From Pedobacter chitinilyticus (GTDB lineage: Bacteria; Bacteroidota; Bacteroidia; Sphingobacteriales; Sphingobacteriaceae): DNA of 64,000 bases. Every line of letters begins with the position of its first letter. Positions within the stretch are counted from its first letter, which is position 1. The notes beneath the pieces were generated by a model. It did not search any database and was not told the origin of the DNA. It worked only from the letters and a program-made list of their open reading frames with translations. A program made the translations under genes and the position numbers. The stretch covers positions 1,042,097 to 1,106,096 of the forward strand of contig NZ_QMHN01000001.1 in the NCBI RefSeq assembly GCF_003313385.1, given 5' to 3'. This document shows, piece after piece, positions 35,581 through 44,966 of the stretch.

Positions 35581-36450
35581 ATGAAACCACACTTTCATAA
35601 AGTGCCTGTTAGCCTGCAAAATTCTTTCAGCATTAGGCACGATATTCAAGAGAACTTTGGCAAGATATGGCATTACCATCCTGAACTGGAATTACATTAT
35701 GTGATTAGAGGCGAAGGGGTAAGATTTATTGGCAATAACATCAGTAATTTTTCTTCGGGAGAAATTATTCTTTTGGGCGATAACCTACCCCACACTTGGC
35801 GTTGTAGCGATGAGTATTTTCAAAGCAATCCCAGTCATGAAGTAGAAGCCATTGTGATTCATTTCCTACCTGATTGTTTGGGAAAGGATATTTTGAACCT
35901 ACCAGAAGCCTATTTAATTCCCAAGCTTTTTGAAAAGGCTAGAAAGGGCATGTTGCTAAAAGGCGAACACAGAGACAAACTAGCCCAACTGATGTTGCAA
36001 GCTAAGGATGCGCAAAATTTGGACAGACTGATAGTGCTCCTATCCATTTTAAAAACCTTGGCAGAGGCTGATGATTATACCGTGCTTAATCCAGGGAATG
36101 TGCAGTACCAGTCTGACGAATCGGATGTGATTAGACTGAACAAAGTGTACAACTATACACTGACCAATTTCAAAAAAGAAATTAGCTTACAGGAAGTAGC
36201 TTCTATCAGTAATTTAAGCGTGACTTCTTTTTGCCGTTATTTTAAACAGATGACCAAGAAAACCTATTACGATTTTTTAATTGAAATTAGGGTAAGTCAT
36301 GCTTGTAGGTTGTTGATCGAAGACAAACATCCAACCAACATGATTTGCTACCAATGCGGTTTCAATAATGTCTCTAACTTTTACCGACACTTTAAGAAGG
36401 TGAACGGCATTACACCATTGGAATACAAAAGGAAATACTTAGCAGAGTAA
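35581..36450 (+). CDS. AraC-family transcriptional regulator
   Basis: 289 aa. N-terminal cupin sensor (HYHPELELHYVIRGEG, FSSGEIILLGDNLPHTWRC; about 25-95) and C-terminal double helix-turn-helix (about 185-285: ISLQEVASISNLSVTSFCRY, ICYQCGFNNVSNFYRHFKK, ending GITPLEYKRKYL). It diverges from the isomerase-kinase pair and is its probable regulator. The 267-base spacer 35314-35580 has no other gene. The sugar that binds the cupin is unknown. Confidence 0.93.
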   Translation: MKPHFHKVPVSLQNSFSIRHDIQENFGKIWHYHPELELHYVIRGEGVRFIGNNISNFSSGEIILLGDNLPHTWRCSDEYFQSNPSHEVEAIVIHFLPDCLGKDILNLPEAYLIPKLFEKARKGMLLKGEHRDKLAQLMLQAKDAQNLDRLIVLLSILKTLAEADDYTVLNPGNVQYQSDESDVIRLNKVYNYTLTNFKKEISLQEVASISNLSVTSFCRYFKQMTKKTYYDFLIEIRVSHACRLLIEDKHPTNMICYQCGFNNVSNFYRHFKKVNGITPLEYKRKYLAE

Positions 36451-36454
36451 TCTT

Positions 36455-38692
36455 TTAGCTGAGGATAGGCTCAGCTTCAAAATGCTTAAAGCTTAAATAA
36501 AACACCGAACCTTGCCCTGGTGTGCTGTTTAGCCAAATATTACCGTCGTGTTTGGCCAATATGCGTTTCACAATGGCAAGTCCTACCCCTGTACCTTCAA
36601 AATCGTTACCTGCCGATGCTCTGGCAAAAAGCTCAAAAATACCTTCCTGTTCATTGGTTGGTATGCCTATCCCGTTATCAGAAATGGCATAAATCACTTC
36701 CGAACCTTCCTTATTGCCGCTAATGCTCACTCTTGGTATAGTCGTTTTGGATGAATATTTAACCGCGTTGCCCACTACATTCGAAAACACCTGCAAAACC
36801 ATCAGTTCGTCGCCATATACTGCTGGAGTTTCCCCAATTTCAATATTTAAATCTGGATGTTTACTCGAAACCATCAGGTCATGGCTAAGTTCTTCCAGCA
36901 AACTACGCATATCAATATGCTTGCCTTGTATTTTCGACTGTCCCACCTTTGAGTAAGCCAATACCTCATCAATCATCATCTGCATCTTCTGCGTCCCTTT
37001 ATCAATCCTCTCGGCCATCATTACCACCCTATCCATGCTGTTGTTTCCTTTCTTAATCAACTGCGAATACGATTTAATGGTAGCTAAAGGATTTTTAAGA
37101 TCATGCGAAATGGTGTAACTAAAGCTATCTAGCTCCGCGTAAGCTGCTCTTAGCTTTTCGTTCATTACCCTAAGCTCGTTGGCTTTTCTGCTTATGGCGT
37201 AGTTCACTTCATCGCGTAAGGACAAAGCCGCTTCCAGTTCATGTTTTTTCCAAGGTATTGCCGTAAGCTCAACTTGCTGTAGCCACTCACTAAACGAATT
37301 CCTAGGCGAAATATGGCTCACACCCTTTTCAGTTTTCTCCATCGATTTCTCTGGATTTCCTGCCCATTTCACTAAAGTTTTCACTTCTGGTCTAAACCAT
37401 AACATGTACTCCTTTAAATCTTTGCCTAACCTGCAAGCCAATAAACCACTTGCCATTTGTCTATATTTGGCGGCCAGCGGAAAATCTTTAGAAAGCTCTT
37501 GGCTCATGTAAAAACCTTCCTGATAAGTTCTTTCATCCAACCAATCAACCAATTTCTCTATAAATTCCCCATCGGGCGCTTGCCCAGTTATATGCAATTT
37601 ATTCTCGAAATAAAGGGCAGCACCTGTGCAGTCTACCACGTCTTTCAACGTACTATCTTGTCCAGTTAAAGCTTCTTCTACATCAATATTGCGCAATAAA
37701 AACCTGGTCATGGTTTCTACTGCCTGCCTATGCTCCGCAGCCTGTTGCTGGTCTTCTTCCTGCGCTCTAAAACTAATGGCCGAAGATAAAACCTGCCCCA
37801 CCAATTTGGCACTTTCCCGTTCCTTAAAATTAATAAATTTGGGTGAATAGTTATGGCAGGCAATTAATCCCCACAGGCTTTCGTGATCCATAATAGACAC
37901 ACTAAAACTCGAGTGTACGCCCATGTTTTTAAGGTATTGGATATGGATGGGTGAAACTGCCCTTAACGTACTATGTGTAAGATCCAAAGGAACTGCTTTT
38001 CCCTCAACCGCACTGGTCACCAAGGCCGAAGGAGTGGTATTTACATCTGCAATAAGGCGCACTAAGTTAATTTGATAAAGTGCCCTGGCTTGTTTTGGAA
38101 TATCCGAAGCAGGATAATGCAAGCCTAACCAACTTTCGTAGTTATCAGCCTTAGCCTCGGCCACTACTTCGCCATGCCCGTCTTCATGGAACTTATACAC
38201 CATTACACGGTCATAGCCAATAATTTTCTTTACCTGTTGTGCCGCATTGTTCAATAGGTTTTCCATTTTCTTATCCGAAAGTATTTCCGATAACGACTTT
38301 CCTATTAGCGACTGTAAATCGTGGGAAAGGTTAGAAATGGCTGGTTCAAAATCAATGATATGATAACCATTGTGAAAATGGATAATGATGTTAAAGCTTT
38401 GTCCATTAAGCTGATAAGAAAAGCCGTTTTGATTAATAACCGTATCTTGCAGACTAGAAAAACGAACCAAAGCTTCTAAATCATGCTGTGGCCCATTGTT
38501 AAGTTGCTCTACTTCGTGCAAAGGCTTCCCTAAAATAGCACTTGCAGTAATGTTTAAAAATTCTTGAATATTTTCACTACAATACCGCACCACCAGCTCC
38601 CCATCAAGGGCAATAAGGAAACCATGATTTTGGATGCTTCCTGGAATGTGAATGGGTTCGATATCGCAGTTATCTAAATTTGGATCACTCAT
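36455..38692 (-). CDS. bphP: Bacteriophytochrome histidine kinase
   Basis: 745 aa red/far-red light sensor. PAS with biliverdin-attachment Cys9 in NCDIEPIHIPGSI, GAF (about 135-310) with PASDIP at 194-199 and pocket His250 and His280, PHY (about 325-505) with the tongue motif PRNSF at 463-467, HisKA with phospho-acceptor His530 in ISHDLKNP, and HATPase_c (DNGIGIP, GTGVGLAIV). There is no fused receiver domain. The IQPHG of most relatives is IQNHG here. It follows bphO by 72 bases, so chromophore synthesis and apoprotein are co-expressed. Output partner unknown; two single-domain receivers lie nearby. Confidence 0.96.
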   Translation of the reverse strand: MSDPNLDNCDIEPIHIPGSIQNHGFLIALDGELVVRYCSENIQEFLNITASAILGKPLHEVEQLNNGPQHDLEALVRFSSLQDTVINQNGFSYQLNGQSFNIIIHFHNGYHIIDFEPAISNLSHDLQSLIGKSLSEILSDKKMENLLNNAAQQVKKIIGYDRVMVYKFHEDGHGEVVAEAKADNYESWLGLHYPASDIPKQARALYQINLVRLIADVNTTPSALVTSAVEGKAVPLDLTHSTLRAVSPIHIQYLKNMGVHSSFSVSIMDHESLWGLIACHNYSPKFINFKERESAKLVGQVLSSAISFRAQEEDQQQAAEHRQAVETMTRFLLRNIDVEEALTGQDSTLKDVVDCTGAALYFENKLHITGQAPDGEFIEKLVDWLDERTYQEGFYMSQELSKDFPLAAKYRQMASGLLACRLGKDLKEYMLWFRPEVKTLVKWAGNPEKSMEKTEKGVSHISPRNSFSEWLQQVELTAIPWKKHELEAALSLRDEVNYAISRKANELRVMNEKLRAAYAELDSFSYTISHDLKNPLATIKSYSQLIKKGNNSMDRVVMMAERIDKGTQKMQMMIDEVLAYSKVGQSKIQGKHIDMRSLLEELSHDLMVSSKHPDLNIEIGETPAVYGDELMVLQVFSNVVGNAVKYSSKTTIPRVSISGNKEGSEVIYAISDNGIGIPTNEQEGIFELFARASAGNDFEGTGVGLAIVKRILAKHDGNIWLNSTPGQGSVFYLSFKHFEAEPILS

Positions 38693-38764
38693 GTTATTAT
38701 GCCGATTGGTGAAAGGGTATATCGTTTAAGTTAAGCAAAATATTAAAAACAAAAAAAGCAAACA

Positions 38765-39325
38765 CTAGCTTTTAAAAACAAATTGAAACTTTTCAAAGGT
38801 TTCATTTGCTGTTTTAATGGCTTCCTGTTGTGCCATAGCACTTTGCAAACTTTTGTTTAAAATGGTAACAAAATTATTCCACATGGTTCCTGTTGCTGCA
38901 CCATAGCCAGCAAAGAAGGAAAAGCCCTTTTGTAACCCATGTTTGCGCAGCATTTCTACAATAATAGGACCGCCCATAATAGAGCCCTCCATCACATACA
39001 TGGCCCCCAAGGCTTGCGCCAAACTATTAATTTCTGGTAATGCAATGGTTCCCTCCTGCGCATCCTTAACTCCCAAAGCTTGCAAATCAGCCTTTAGGTA
39101 ACTACTATTTCTTCGTTCAGAAAGATCTGGCACCACGGTATCGTTAATATAAGCAGCAAGCCCCTTTTCAAGTGCATTAAAATAAAGGTAAAAAGCATGG
39201 ATAAATGAAGCATAATCAGCTTCTGAACGGATGGCTTTCAACTGCAAAATCACTTTCTTCTCTAAAGCTTGGTGCGCAGTCTTCGTCTCTTCTTTTAGAC
39301 GGATGTTGGGCAATGTATTGGTCAT
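38765..39325 (-). CDS. bphO: Biliverdin-producing haem oxygenase
   Basis: 186 aa, all-helical HemO/BphO family. Proximal haem ligand His18 in LKEETKTAHQALE; distal helix with YVMEGSIMGGPII. It cleaves haem to biliverdin, CO and iron; biliverdin is the chromophore of the phytochrome encoded directly downstream. Iron scavenging is an alternative use, but the pairing with bphP favours chromophore supply. Confidence 0.94.
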   Translation of the reverse strand: MTNTLPNIRLKEETKTAHQALEKKVILQLKAIRSEADYASFIHAFYLYFNALEKGLAAYINDTVVPDLSERRNSSYLKADLQALGVKDAQEGTIALPEINSLAQALGAMYVMEGSIMGGPIIVEMLRKHGLQKGFSFFAGYGAATGTMWNNFVTILNKSLQSAMAQQEAIKTANETFEKFQFVFKS

Positions 39326-39366
39326 TAATCTTTCTATAGTCGCTTCTCTATTAAACGCCCATGCAA

Positions 39367-39374
39367 CAAATGTA
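39367..39374 (-). promoter_or_regulatory. -7 box for the bphO-bphP operon
   Basis: Minus strand TACATTTG matches TAnnTTTG, 42 bases upstream of the bphO start, in the 114-base divergent spacer shared with the multi-PAS kinase. Confidence 0.45.
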
Positions 39375-39439
39375 AGTATTTATCTTTTCAAAAAAAGCCA
39401 TTTATAATATTCTAAAAACAGCTCAGTTTACATTCTAAA

Positions 39440-42103
39440 ATGACTAACTTAGGCCTTTTATGCTACATGGAGCCGAAAAACAACCCCAATAGATTCGACG
39501 AACTTATCAATGCCGCCCCATCGGCTTCTGCTATTTACCATACCAGAGATATCATCATTACTTCGGCCAATGCCCAGATGTTGGCCTTTTGGGGAAAAGG
39601 TAAAGAAGTGATTGGCAAACCTTTGATAGAAGCCGTGCCTGAGCTAAAAGGCCAACCCTTTATAACACTTTTACAAAATGTTTTTGATACAGGCATTACG
39701 CACCATGCTGAACGTGATCTTGCAGAACTTGTAGTGGATGGTCGTTTGCAAACTTTTTACTTTAATTATACTTACAAACCCGTAGCGGCGCCTGATGGCA
39801 AAACAGAATTTATTTTCCATACCGCTATAGACGTTACCGCCCTCATTAAAACTCAGCAAGAATTATCCGATACACAGGAACGGTTAAACTTAGCGCTACA
39901 AGCAGCAGAAATTGGCACTTGGGATCTCAATCCACTTTCGCATGCTGTACATTGGGACCAACGTTGCCGTGAGTTATTCGGCTTTGAGGGCGAGGCCGAT
40001 ATTGCCTATCATCAAGTATTAGACTGTATCCATCCAGAAGATAAACCAAAAGTAATGGAAGCAGTAGCAGCGGCCATTAATCCCCTAAAAACAGATACCT
40101 ACGATATTCGTTACCGAACCGTTGGCAGCAACAGCGGAACATTGAGATGGGTACACTGTAAAGGCCGTTCCTATTTTAATAAGGAAGGCTTGGCCTATCG
40201 CTTTGCTGGTACCGCTAGAGATATTACCAATGAAGTAAACACTTCGTTAAGTCAGCAGCAATTGTTATCATTGGTAAGCCACAATGCCGATATCATGACC
40301 ATTGCCGACCTGCAAGGCAATTTGATTTACATGAACCGTGCAGGCAGGGAGTTATTTGGGGTACCCGATGAGGTTGATCTGACCAAAATGACTGCTAGTG
40401 ATTTTTATGAGCCCGAGGAACTCAAACGTGTTCAGGAAACCATTATTCCAAAAATTGATAGCGAAAAAGGCTGGAAAGGCATTTTGCACCTTAAACATGT
40501 ACAAACCCACGAGGCCATTCCCTGTCAGGTAAACTATATCTTGGTAAAAAACCCATTTACTGGTGAAATTATTGGCCGTGGTTCTACCGCTAGAGATCTT
40601 CGCGGCGAATTAAAATCCAGGGCCGAGCTACAACGCTTAGCCACCATTGTAGAGTTTAGTGAAGATTTTTGTAATTATACCGATTGGCAGGGCAATACCA
40701 TTTACCTTAACGCTGCTGGGCAAAAACTGATTGGATTATCGGTAGATGACGTTGCTAAAACCAATATCGAAGCTTACCACTCCTTCGCTTCTAACCGATT
40801 GATTAAAGGCAGCATTCGTGCACAATTGTTAGAAACTGGAAAATGGTCGGGCCGTTTAGAGCTCAAGCACCAACAAACAGGAGAAATCATTCCAATCCAC
40901 AAACAGTTTTTTCTAATCAGGGATAGCCTTACAGCCGAACCCATTGCCATTACAGGAATTGCACGCGATTTAACCGCCGAAATGAACGCCAAAAAGGCCA
41001 TGGATAAAAAGAACAGTGAGCTTGCCCATACCTTAAAAGAACTGGCGTTTTTAGCCAATGCTGTGCCTATCGTAATGTGGACCGCTACTCCAGACGGTAT
41101 GCTTGATTTTATCAATCAACGTTGGTTAGACCAAAGCGCCATGCCTATTCAGTCCTCTTTAGGTGACAAATGGACGGCTACCATGCATCCTGACGACGTG
41201 GCGAGAACCCTAAAAACTTGGCAAAAAAGTTTAGCTACGGGCGAACCCTACCAAGCAGAGTTTCGCTTAAAAGACAAATATGGCAATTACCGTTGGTGGT
41301 TGGTAAGAGCCGTGGCACTTACCGATAGCAATGGACACATCATCAAATGGTATGGCAGTAACACAGATATCAGCGAGCAAAAGGAACTACAACGACAAAA
41401 AGATAATTTCCTAGGGGTAGCCAGTCATGAACTTAAAACGCCAGTAACCAGCATTAAAGCTTATGCACAGGTAGTAGAAATGATGCTGCACCGTGCTGGA
41501 GATGAAAAAAATGCAGCCTTAATTGGCAAGATGAATAATCAGATCAATAGGCTCACCGCATTGATTGGCGATTTGTTAGATGTCACAAAAATTAACTCAG
41601 GCAAGCTAGCCTTTACCAATACCCACTTCAATTTTGATCAACTCGTAAACGAAATTGTTGAAGACATTCAGCTTACTGCTGAAAAACACCAAATACAATT
41701 AAAACTGAAAAGCTTACGTGATATCCATGGAGATCGGGAACGCATCCAGCAGGTCATTGTAAACTTAATAACCAATGCGGTTAAATATTCGCCTGATGCC
41801 AATCGCATTATCGTATTTACCGAAGATCATGGCCACGAAGTACAACTTTGTGTACAAGATTTTGGCATTGGTTTGCCACCCGACAAAAAAGACCTCGTGT
41901 TTGAACAATTTTACAGGGTATCAGGCACTAAAGAACATACCTTCCCAGGATTGGGCCTTGGCCTTTATATCTCTTCAGAAATTGTAAAGCAATTAGGCGG
42001 CCGAATTTGGGTAAACTCCATTGCAGGAAAAGGGTCGACTTTCTGTTTTGCTATACCAGTGGTACAAGCCCTTCAAACCAGCACCCAAGAAAATGAAAGT
42101 TAA
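39440..42103 (+). CDS. Multi-PAS sensor histidine kinase
   Basis: 887 aa, no membrane segment. Five PAS units follow one another (about 14-130, 140-260, 268-390, 398-515 and 528-650; e.g. NLALQAAEIGTWDLNP, NADIMTIADLQGNLIYMN, CNYTDWQGNTIYLN, MWTATPDGMLDFINQ), then HisKA with His663 in ASHELKTP and HATPase_c (NLITNAVKYS, GLGLGLYIS). The second ATG at 39467 (MEPKNN) is an equally good start. It overlaps the following receiver gene by 11 bases, so that receiver is the likely phospho-partner. It diverges from bphO; any link to light signalling is inference. Confidence 0.94.
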   Translation: MTNLGLLCYMEPKNNPNRFDELINAAPSASAIYHTRDIIITSANAQMLAFWGKGKEVIGKPLIEAVPELKGQPFITLLQNVFDTGITHHAERDLAELVVDGRLQTFYFNYTYKPVAAPDGKTEFIFHTAIDVTALIKTQQELSDTQERLNLALQAAEIGTWDLNPLSHAVHWDQRCRELFGFEGEADIAYHQVLDCIHPEDKPKVMEAVAAAINPLKTDTYDIRYRTVGSNSGTLRWVHCKGRSYFNKEGLAYRFAGTARDITNEVNTSLSQQQLLSLVSHNADIMTIADLQGNLIYMNRAGRELFGVPDEVDLTKMTASDFYEPEELKRVQETIIPKIDSEKGWKGILHLKHVQTHEAIPCQVNYILVKNPFTGEIIGRGSTARDLRGELKSRAELQRLATIVEFSEDFCNYTDWQGNTIYLNAAGQKLIGLSVDDVAKTNIEAYHSFASNRLIKGSIRAQLLETGKWSGRLELKHQQTGEIIPIHKQFFLIRDSLTAEPIAITGIARDLTAEMNAKKAMDKKNSELAHTLKELAFLANAVPIVMWTATPDGMLDFINQRWLDQSAMPIQSSLGDKWTATMHPDDVARTLKTWQKSLATGEPYQAEFRLKDKYGNYRWWLVRAVALTDSNGHIIKWYGSNTDISEQKELQRQKDNFLGVASHELKTPVTSIKAYAQVVEMMLHRAGDEKNAALIGKMNNQINRLTALIGDLLDVTKINSGKLAFTNTHFNFDQLVNEIVEDIQLTAEKHQIQLKLKSLRDIHGDRERIQQVIVNLITNAVKYSPDANRIIVFTEDHGHEVQLCVQDFGIGLPPDKKDLVFEQFYRVSGTKEHTFPGLGLGLYISSEIVKQLGGRIWVNSIAGKGSTFCFAIPVVQALQTSTQENES

Positions 42104-42455
42104 AAGAATTTTAATTGCAGATGACGACGAAGGTATTTTAGATGCAACCAAAACCATGTGCGAAGCCCTAGGCTACGAAGTAACCATGATTATAGATGGC
42201 AATAAAGTATTTCAGGCCGTTGAACAACAACAACCAGATTTGTTGTTATTGGACATCTGGATGTCGGGCATAGATGGCAGAGAAGTTTGCCGACAGCTTA
42301 AAGACCATGCTGCCACCAATAAAATCCCTATTTTAATGGTATCAGCCAGCAGGCAAATCAAAGAATCGGCACTGGCTTGTGGTGCTAATGACTTTTTGGC
42401 CAAGCCTTTTGAAATGAACGCTATCTTGGAAAAAATAGAAACATTAACCGCTTAG
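42093..42455 (+). CDS. Single-domain response regulator (CheY-like)
   Basis: 120 aa from the ATG at 42093 (MKVKRILIADDDEG); the frame is open 24 codons upstream but that lies inside the kinase gene. Acidic pocket Asp10-Asp12, phospho-acceptor Asp54 in LLLDIWMSG, and Lys in FLAKPFE. No output domain, so it acts through protein contact or in a phosphorelay. Its start overlaps the kinase stop, a strong sign of cognate pairing. Confidence 0.93.
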   Translation: MKVKRILIADDDEGILDATKTMCEALGYEVTMIIDGNKVFQAVEQQQPDLLLLDIWMSGIDGREVCRQLKDHAATNKIPILMVSASRQIKESALACGANDFLAKPFEMNAILEKIETLTA

Positions 42456-42471
42456 TTTTTATACCATTTTT

Positions 42472-42834
42472 TTAAGAAACTAAACGCTTAACCTTCCTCA
42501 TAAATTCATCTATATCAAAAGGCTTTGCAATAAAATCGTCTGCCCTGTAATAACCATTTAAATCAGAAAGTCCTTTATTGGCCGACATCATCAGCACAGG
42601 TACATGCTTTAATGTGCCGCTCGTCTTCACATCGTGGCATAGGTCTATCCCATTACCATCAGGCAGCATCACATCCATTACCATCATATCAGCATCAGCT
42701 TTAGATAGCTGCTCTTTAAATAGCGAGGCATTTGGAAACAGGGACACCTCGTAGCCCTCATCATTCAGTAGAAAGGAAATTACTTCTCCAATATCCGGAT
42801 CATCTTCCACCACCCAAACCTTTTTCTTCATCAA
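42472..42834 (-). CDS. Single-domain response regulator (CheY-like)
   Basis: 120 aa. VWVVEDDPDIGEVIS gives the acidic pocket, Asp54 in MVMDVMLPDG is the phospho-acceptor, and FIAKPFDIDEF holds the conserved Lys. It converges with the other receiver across 16 bases and is only distantly similar to it. Its partner could be the phytochrome kinase, which lacks a receiver, but no direct evidence is present. Confidence 0.93.
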   Translation of the reverse strand: MMKKKVWVVEDDPDIGEVISFLLNDEGYEVSLFPNASLFKEQLSKADADMMVMDVMLPDGNGIDLCHDVKTSGTLKHVPVLMMSANKGLSDLNGYYRADDFIAKPFDIDEFMRKVKRLVS

Positions 42835-42860
42835 TTTTCAAATGTATATCTAGTCTGCAA

Positions 42861-42868
42861 CAAATATA
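42861..42868 (-). promoter_or_regulatory. -7 box for the minus-strand receiver
   Basis: Minus strand TATATTTG matches TAnnTTTG, 27 bases upstream of the start at 42834. The 293-base spacer to 43127 otherwise shows no gene. Confidence 0.5.
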
Positions 42869-43127
42869 AAAACATATTGTTTATTGTCATTTTGTGCTTT
42901 TTACCTAAAAAAGAGTTTTTAGTTCAAAATCAGCTAAATAATTTTTAAAACACGTATTTAACCTCAATCCTACAAACCTTAACGTACTACTAATTGTTGT
43001 AGAAATACTGTGGATTTGATTGCTTTATTTGTGGCAAAAAATTCGCAACAGTGCGTATAGAAGCTACTAGCCGCTGTGGATAAAAAAATTAATGGATTAA
43101 CCCGAAAGGCAGTAATTTAGTAGCCCC

Positions 43128-43499
43128 ATGAACAACCTCAACTCAAATATATTCGAATATTTATACGTTTTAGAAAGCGAAGGTCTATACCTGGCTGAAA
43201 TTAAACGCAATGACCTGGGCGAATATGCTGCTATTGGCGAAAAATTTCAATGGCTTAGGGTAGAAAAAAAGACTTGGGAAATTTCAAAACTAACCTTTCG
43301 TTCCATGGATTCGTCCGAAGAAATAGAAGAAAGATATTTTGAAGAAGGTTTCCTTAAATTCAATTTAGAAAATGGAACCTATATCGAAAAATACAACTCG
43401 GCCCAACATGCCTTAAGCAACATTGGGGTACAAGCCGCACCTGCCGAATTACATGAGCACATTAAAGCCATGCTTCTAGGAAACGTGTTAAGCGCTTAA
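43128..43499 (+). CDS. Hypothetical protein
   Basis: 123 aa, acidic, soluble, no signal peptide. It begins with ANNLNSN-like polar residues and has alternating short strands (LYLAEIKRND, FQWLRVEKKTWEISKLTF) and a helical C-terminus (APAELHEHIKAMLLG). I recognise no family. Its stop codon abuts the stop of the convergent exonuclease gene with no spacer. A TAATTTAG sequence at 43113-43120 may be its -7 box. Confidence 0.75.
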   Translation: MNNLNSNIFEYLYVLESEGLYLAEIKRNDLGEYAAIGEKFQWLRVEKKTWEISKLTFRSMDSSEEIEERYFEEGFLKFNLENGTYIEKYNSAQHALSNIGVQAAPAELHEHIKAMLLGNVLSA

Positions 43500-44885
43500 T
43501 CACTCGTTAATCATTTTAATGTTTTGGGGGTAGCGTTGTGCATAAGTCATTACCAATTGCAACATATAATGATTACCCTTTACACGTGTTAAACACTCTT
43601 TAATCGCTATTGCATCTTGTAAGGGCTGGTCTTCAGCTAAATACCCCATGCCGTAAAACTCACCTTTTTCAATCCAAACACAGCTTTGCTCCTGAGGCTC
43701 TCTACCATTATCCAATAGTATAAAACTCAACTGCTCTTCATCAATACTAGCCAATAATTGTGCAATGGCTTCATTATGAATTTCCAAATCAGGCAAGGGT
43801 TGGTTGGTTTTAAAAGCAGCTCCCCTACCATATCTGCAAAAGCGCTGATCAATATTAAACAGTTTACTTTGCGAAGCCAAAAAGTTAAGCCCATCTATTT
43901 CCCTATTAAACACCTTGGCACATTTCAATTGCTTCGGTAATCTGCCAACAGCCAAATGGGCGTAACCATTTACCGCAACATAGTGGTACAAACCAAATTT
44001 AGGTTCCGAGCTCTTTAGTGCACTGTTATAAATGGGCCATAAACGTTGTATTTCAGTACACTCCAGTAGCAAAGCCATCAGCTCAGAGCCACAGCGTTCA
44101 AACGAAATTCCGTAAATTTCCTTTAAAAAATGTTGTCGCCTAGCACTTTCATTGTGCCCCACAAAATGCGAAGCCACCCGCTTTTTCAAGTTAATGGCTT
44201 TGCCCACATAAATCACCTTCCCTTCTTGATTGTGAAAATAATATACCCCTGGCCCCTGTGGCAATGCCTGAAAATCGGCCAAGGGCACATGTGCAGGTAA
44301 ACGTTGCTCGGGCGATGCACGTCGCAACATCCCGCTAATCAATTGTTCTTCATCCTTGGCCAATAATATCGAAAACAATTGAGCAGTAGCCACTGCATCA
44401 CCCAATGCCCTATGGCGGTCGGTAATGCCAATACCTATGTTGTCACATAGTTTCCCCAAGCTGTAGGAACTAAAACCCGGCAACAGTTTACGGGAGAGCC
44501 TTACCGTGCAAAGCTTGGGTACATCCCATGCAAAGCCACAGTTGGCCAATTGAGCTTTAACAAACGAATAGTCGAAGTTGACGTTATGGGCAACAAACAC
44601 CTTATCCTTCAACCATTCAAATATTTGAGGGGCCAAAGTTTCAAAAGTGGGTGCCTCGGCCACCATCTCATTACTAATTCCGGTTAAAGCGGTAATATGT
44701 AAAGGAATATCCGTCTCTGGATTAACCAAGCTGCTCCAACGTTGGGTTACATCTTTCCCGTCATGACAGATGATGGCAATCTCCGTAATCCTACTGCTAG
44801 ACACGCTTCCACCCGTGGTTTCAATATCCACAATGGCATAAACAGGATAGTTTAATGAAGTTTGACTTTTGCTTCCCTTTGGCAT
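43500..44885 (-). CDS. DEDDh exonuclease fused to GIY-YIG endonuclease domain
   Basis: 461 aa. Residues 12-185 are a DnaQ/epsilon-type 3'-5' exonuclease: Exo I YAIVDIETTG (Asp20, Glu22), Exo II VAHNVNFDYSFV and Exo III HRALGDAVAT. Residues 205-300 are a UvrC/Cho-type GIY-YIG nuclease: GPGVYYFHNQEG, VIYVGKAINLKKRV. The remaining C-terminal part is not assigned. The pairing suggests a DNA repair or end-processing role without UvrC helix-hairpin-helix parts. A 9-bp inverted repeat lies just before the start. Confidence 0.93.
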   Translation of the reverse strand: MPKGSKSQTSLNYPVYAIVDIETTGGSVSSSRITEIAIICHDGKDVTQRWSSLVNPETDIPLHITALTGISNEMVAEAPTFETLAPQIFEWLKDKVFVAHNVNFDYSFVKAQLANCGFAWDVPKLCTVRLSRKLLPGFSSYSLGKLCDNIGIGITDRHRALGDAVATAQLFSILLAKDEEQLISGMLRRASPEQRLPAHVPLADFQALPQGPGVYYFHNQEGKVIYVGKAINLKKRVASHFVGHNESARRQHFLKEIYGISFERCGSELMALLLECTEIQRLWPIYNSALKSSEPKFGLYHYVAVNGYAHLAVGRLPKQLKCAKVFNREIDGLNFLASQSKLFNIDQRFCRYGRGAAFKTNQPLPDLEIHNEAIAQLLASIDEEQLSFILLDNGREPQEQSCVWIEKGEFYGMGYLAEDQPLQDAIAIKECLTRVKGNHYMLQLVMTYAQRYPQNIKMINE

Positions 44886-44892
44886 AGTGCAA

Positions 44893-44915
44893 TTTTACTA
44901 AAATTATTAGTAAAA
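44893..44915. promoter_or_regulatory. Inverted repeat upstream of the exonuclease gene
   Basis: TTTTACTAA, 5-base spacer AATTA, TTAGTAAAA: perfect 9-bp arms, 8 bases upstream of the start codon at 44885. Position and symmetry fit a repressor operator, or an mRNA leader hairpin. Confidence 0.45.
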
Positions 44916-44949
44916 ACAAATTGTCTTTCTTTCATTTTTAAAGTAAATA

Positions 44950-44963
44950 GGCACACGTGTGCC
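44950..44963. repeat. REP-related perfect palindrome
   Basis: GGCACACGTGTGCC followed by AACAAAT, the outermost member of the REP set around the RAYT gene, with the loop lost. Confidence 0.6.
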
Positions 44964-44966
44964 AAC

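Noticed and set aside
36455..39325. Carotenoid or retinal light system beside the phytochrome
   Set aside because: Only haem oxygenase and phytochrome genes are present; no rhodopsin, crt or blh genes were seen.
43500..44885. Full UvrC or Cho nuclease
   Set aside because: The GIY-YIG domain is there, but the N-terminal part is a DEDDh exonuclease and no helix-hairpin-helix region can be seen.
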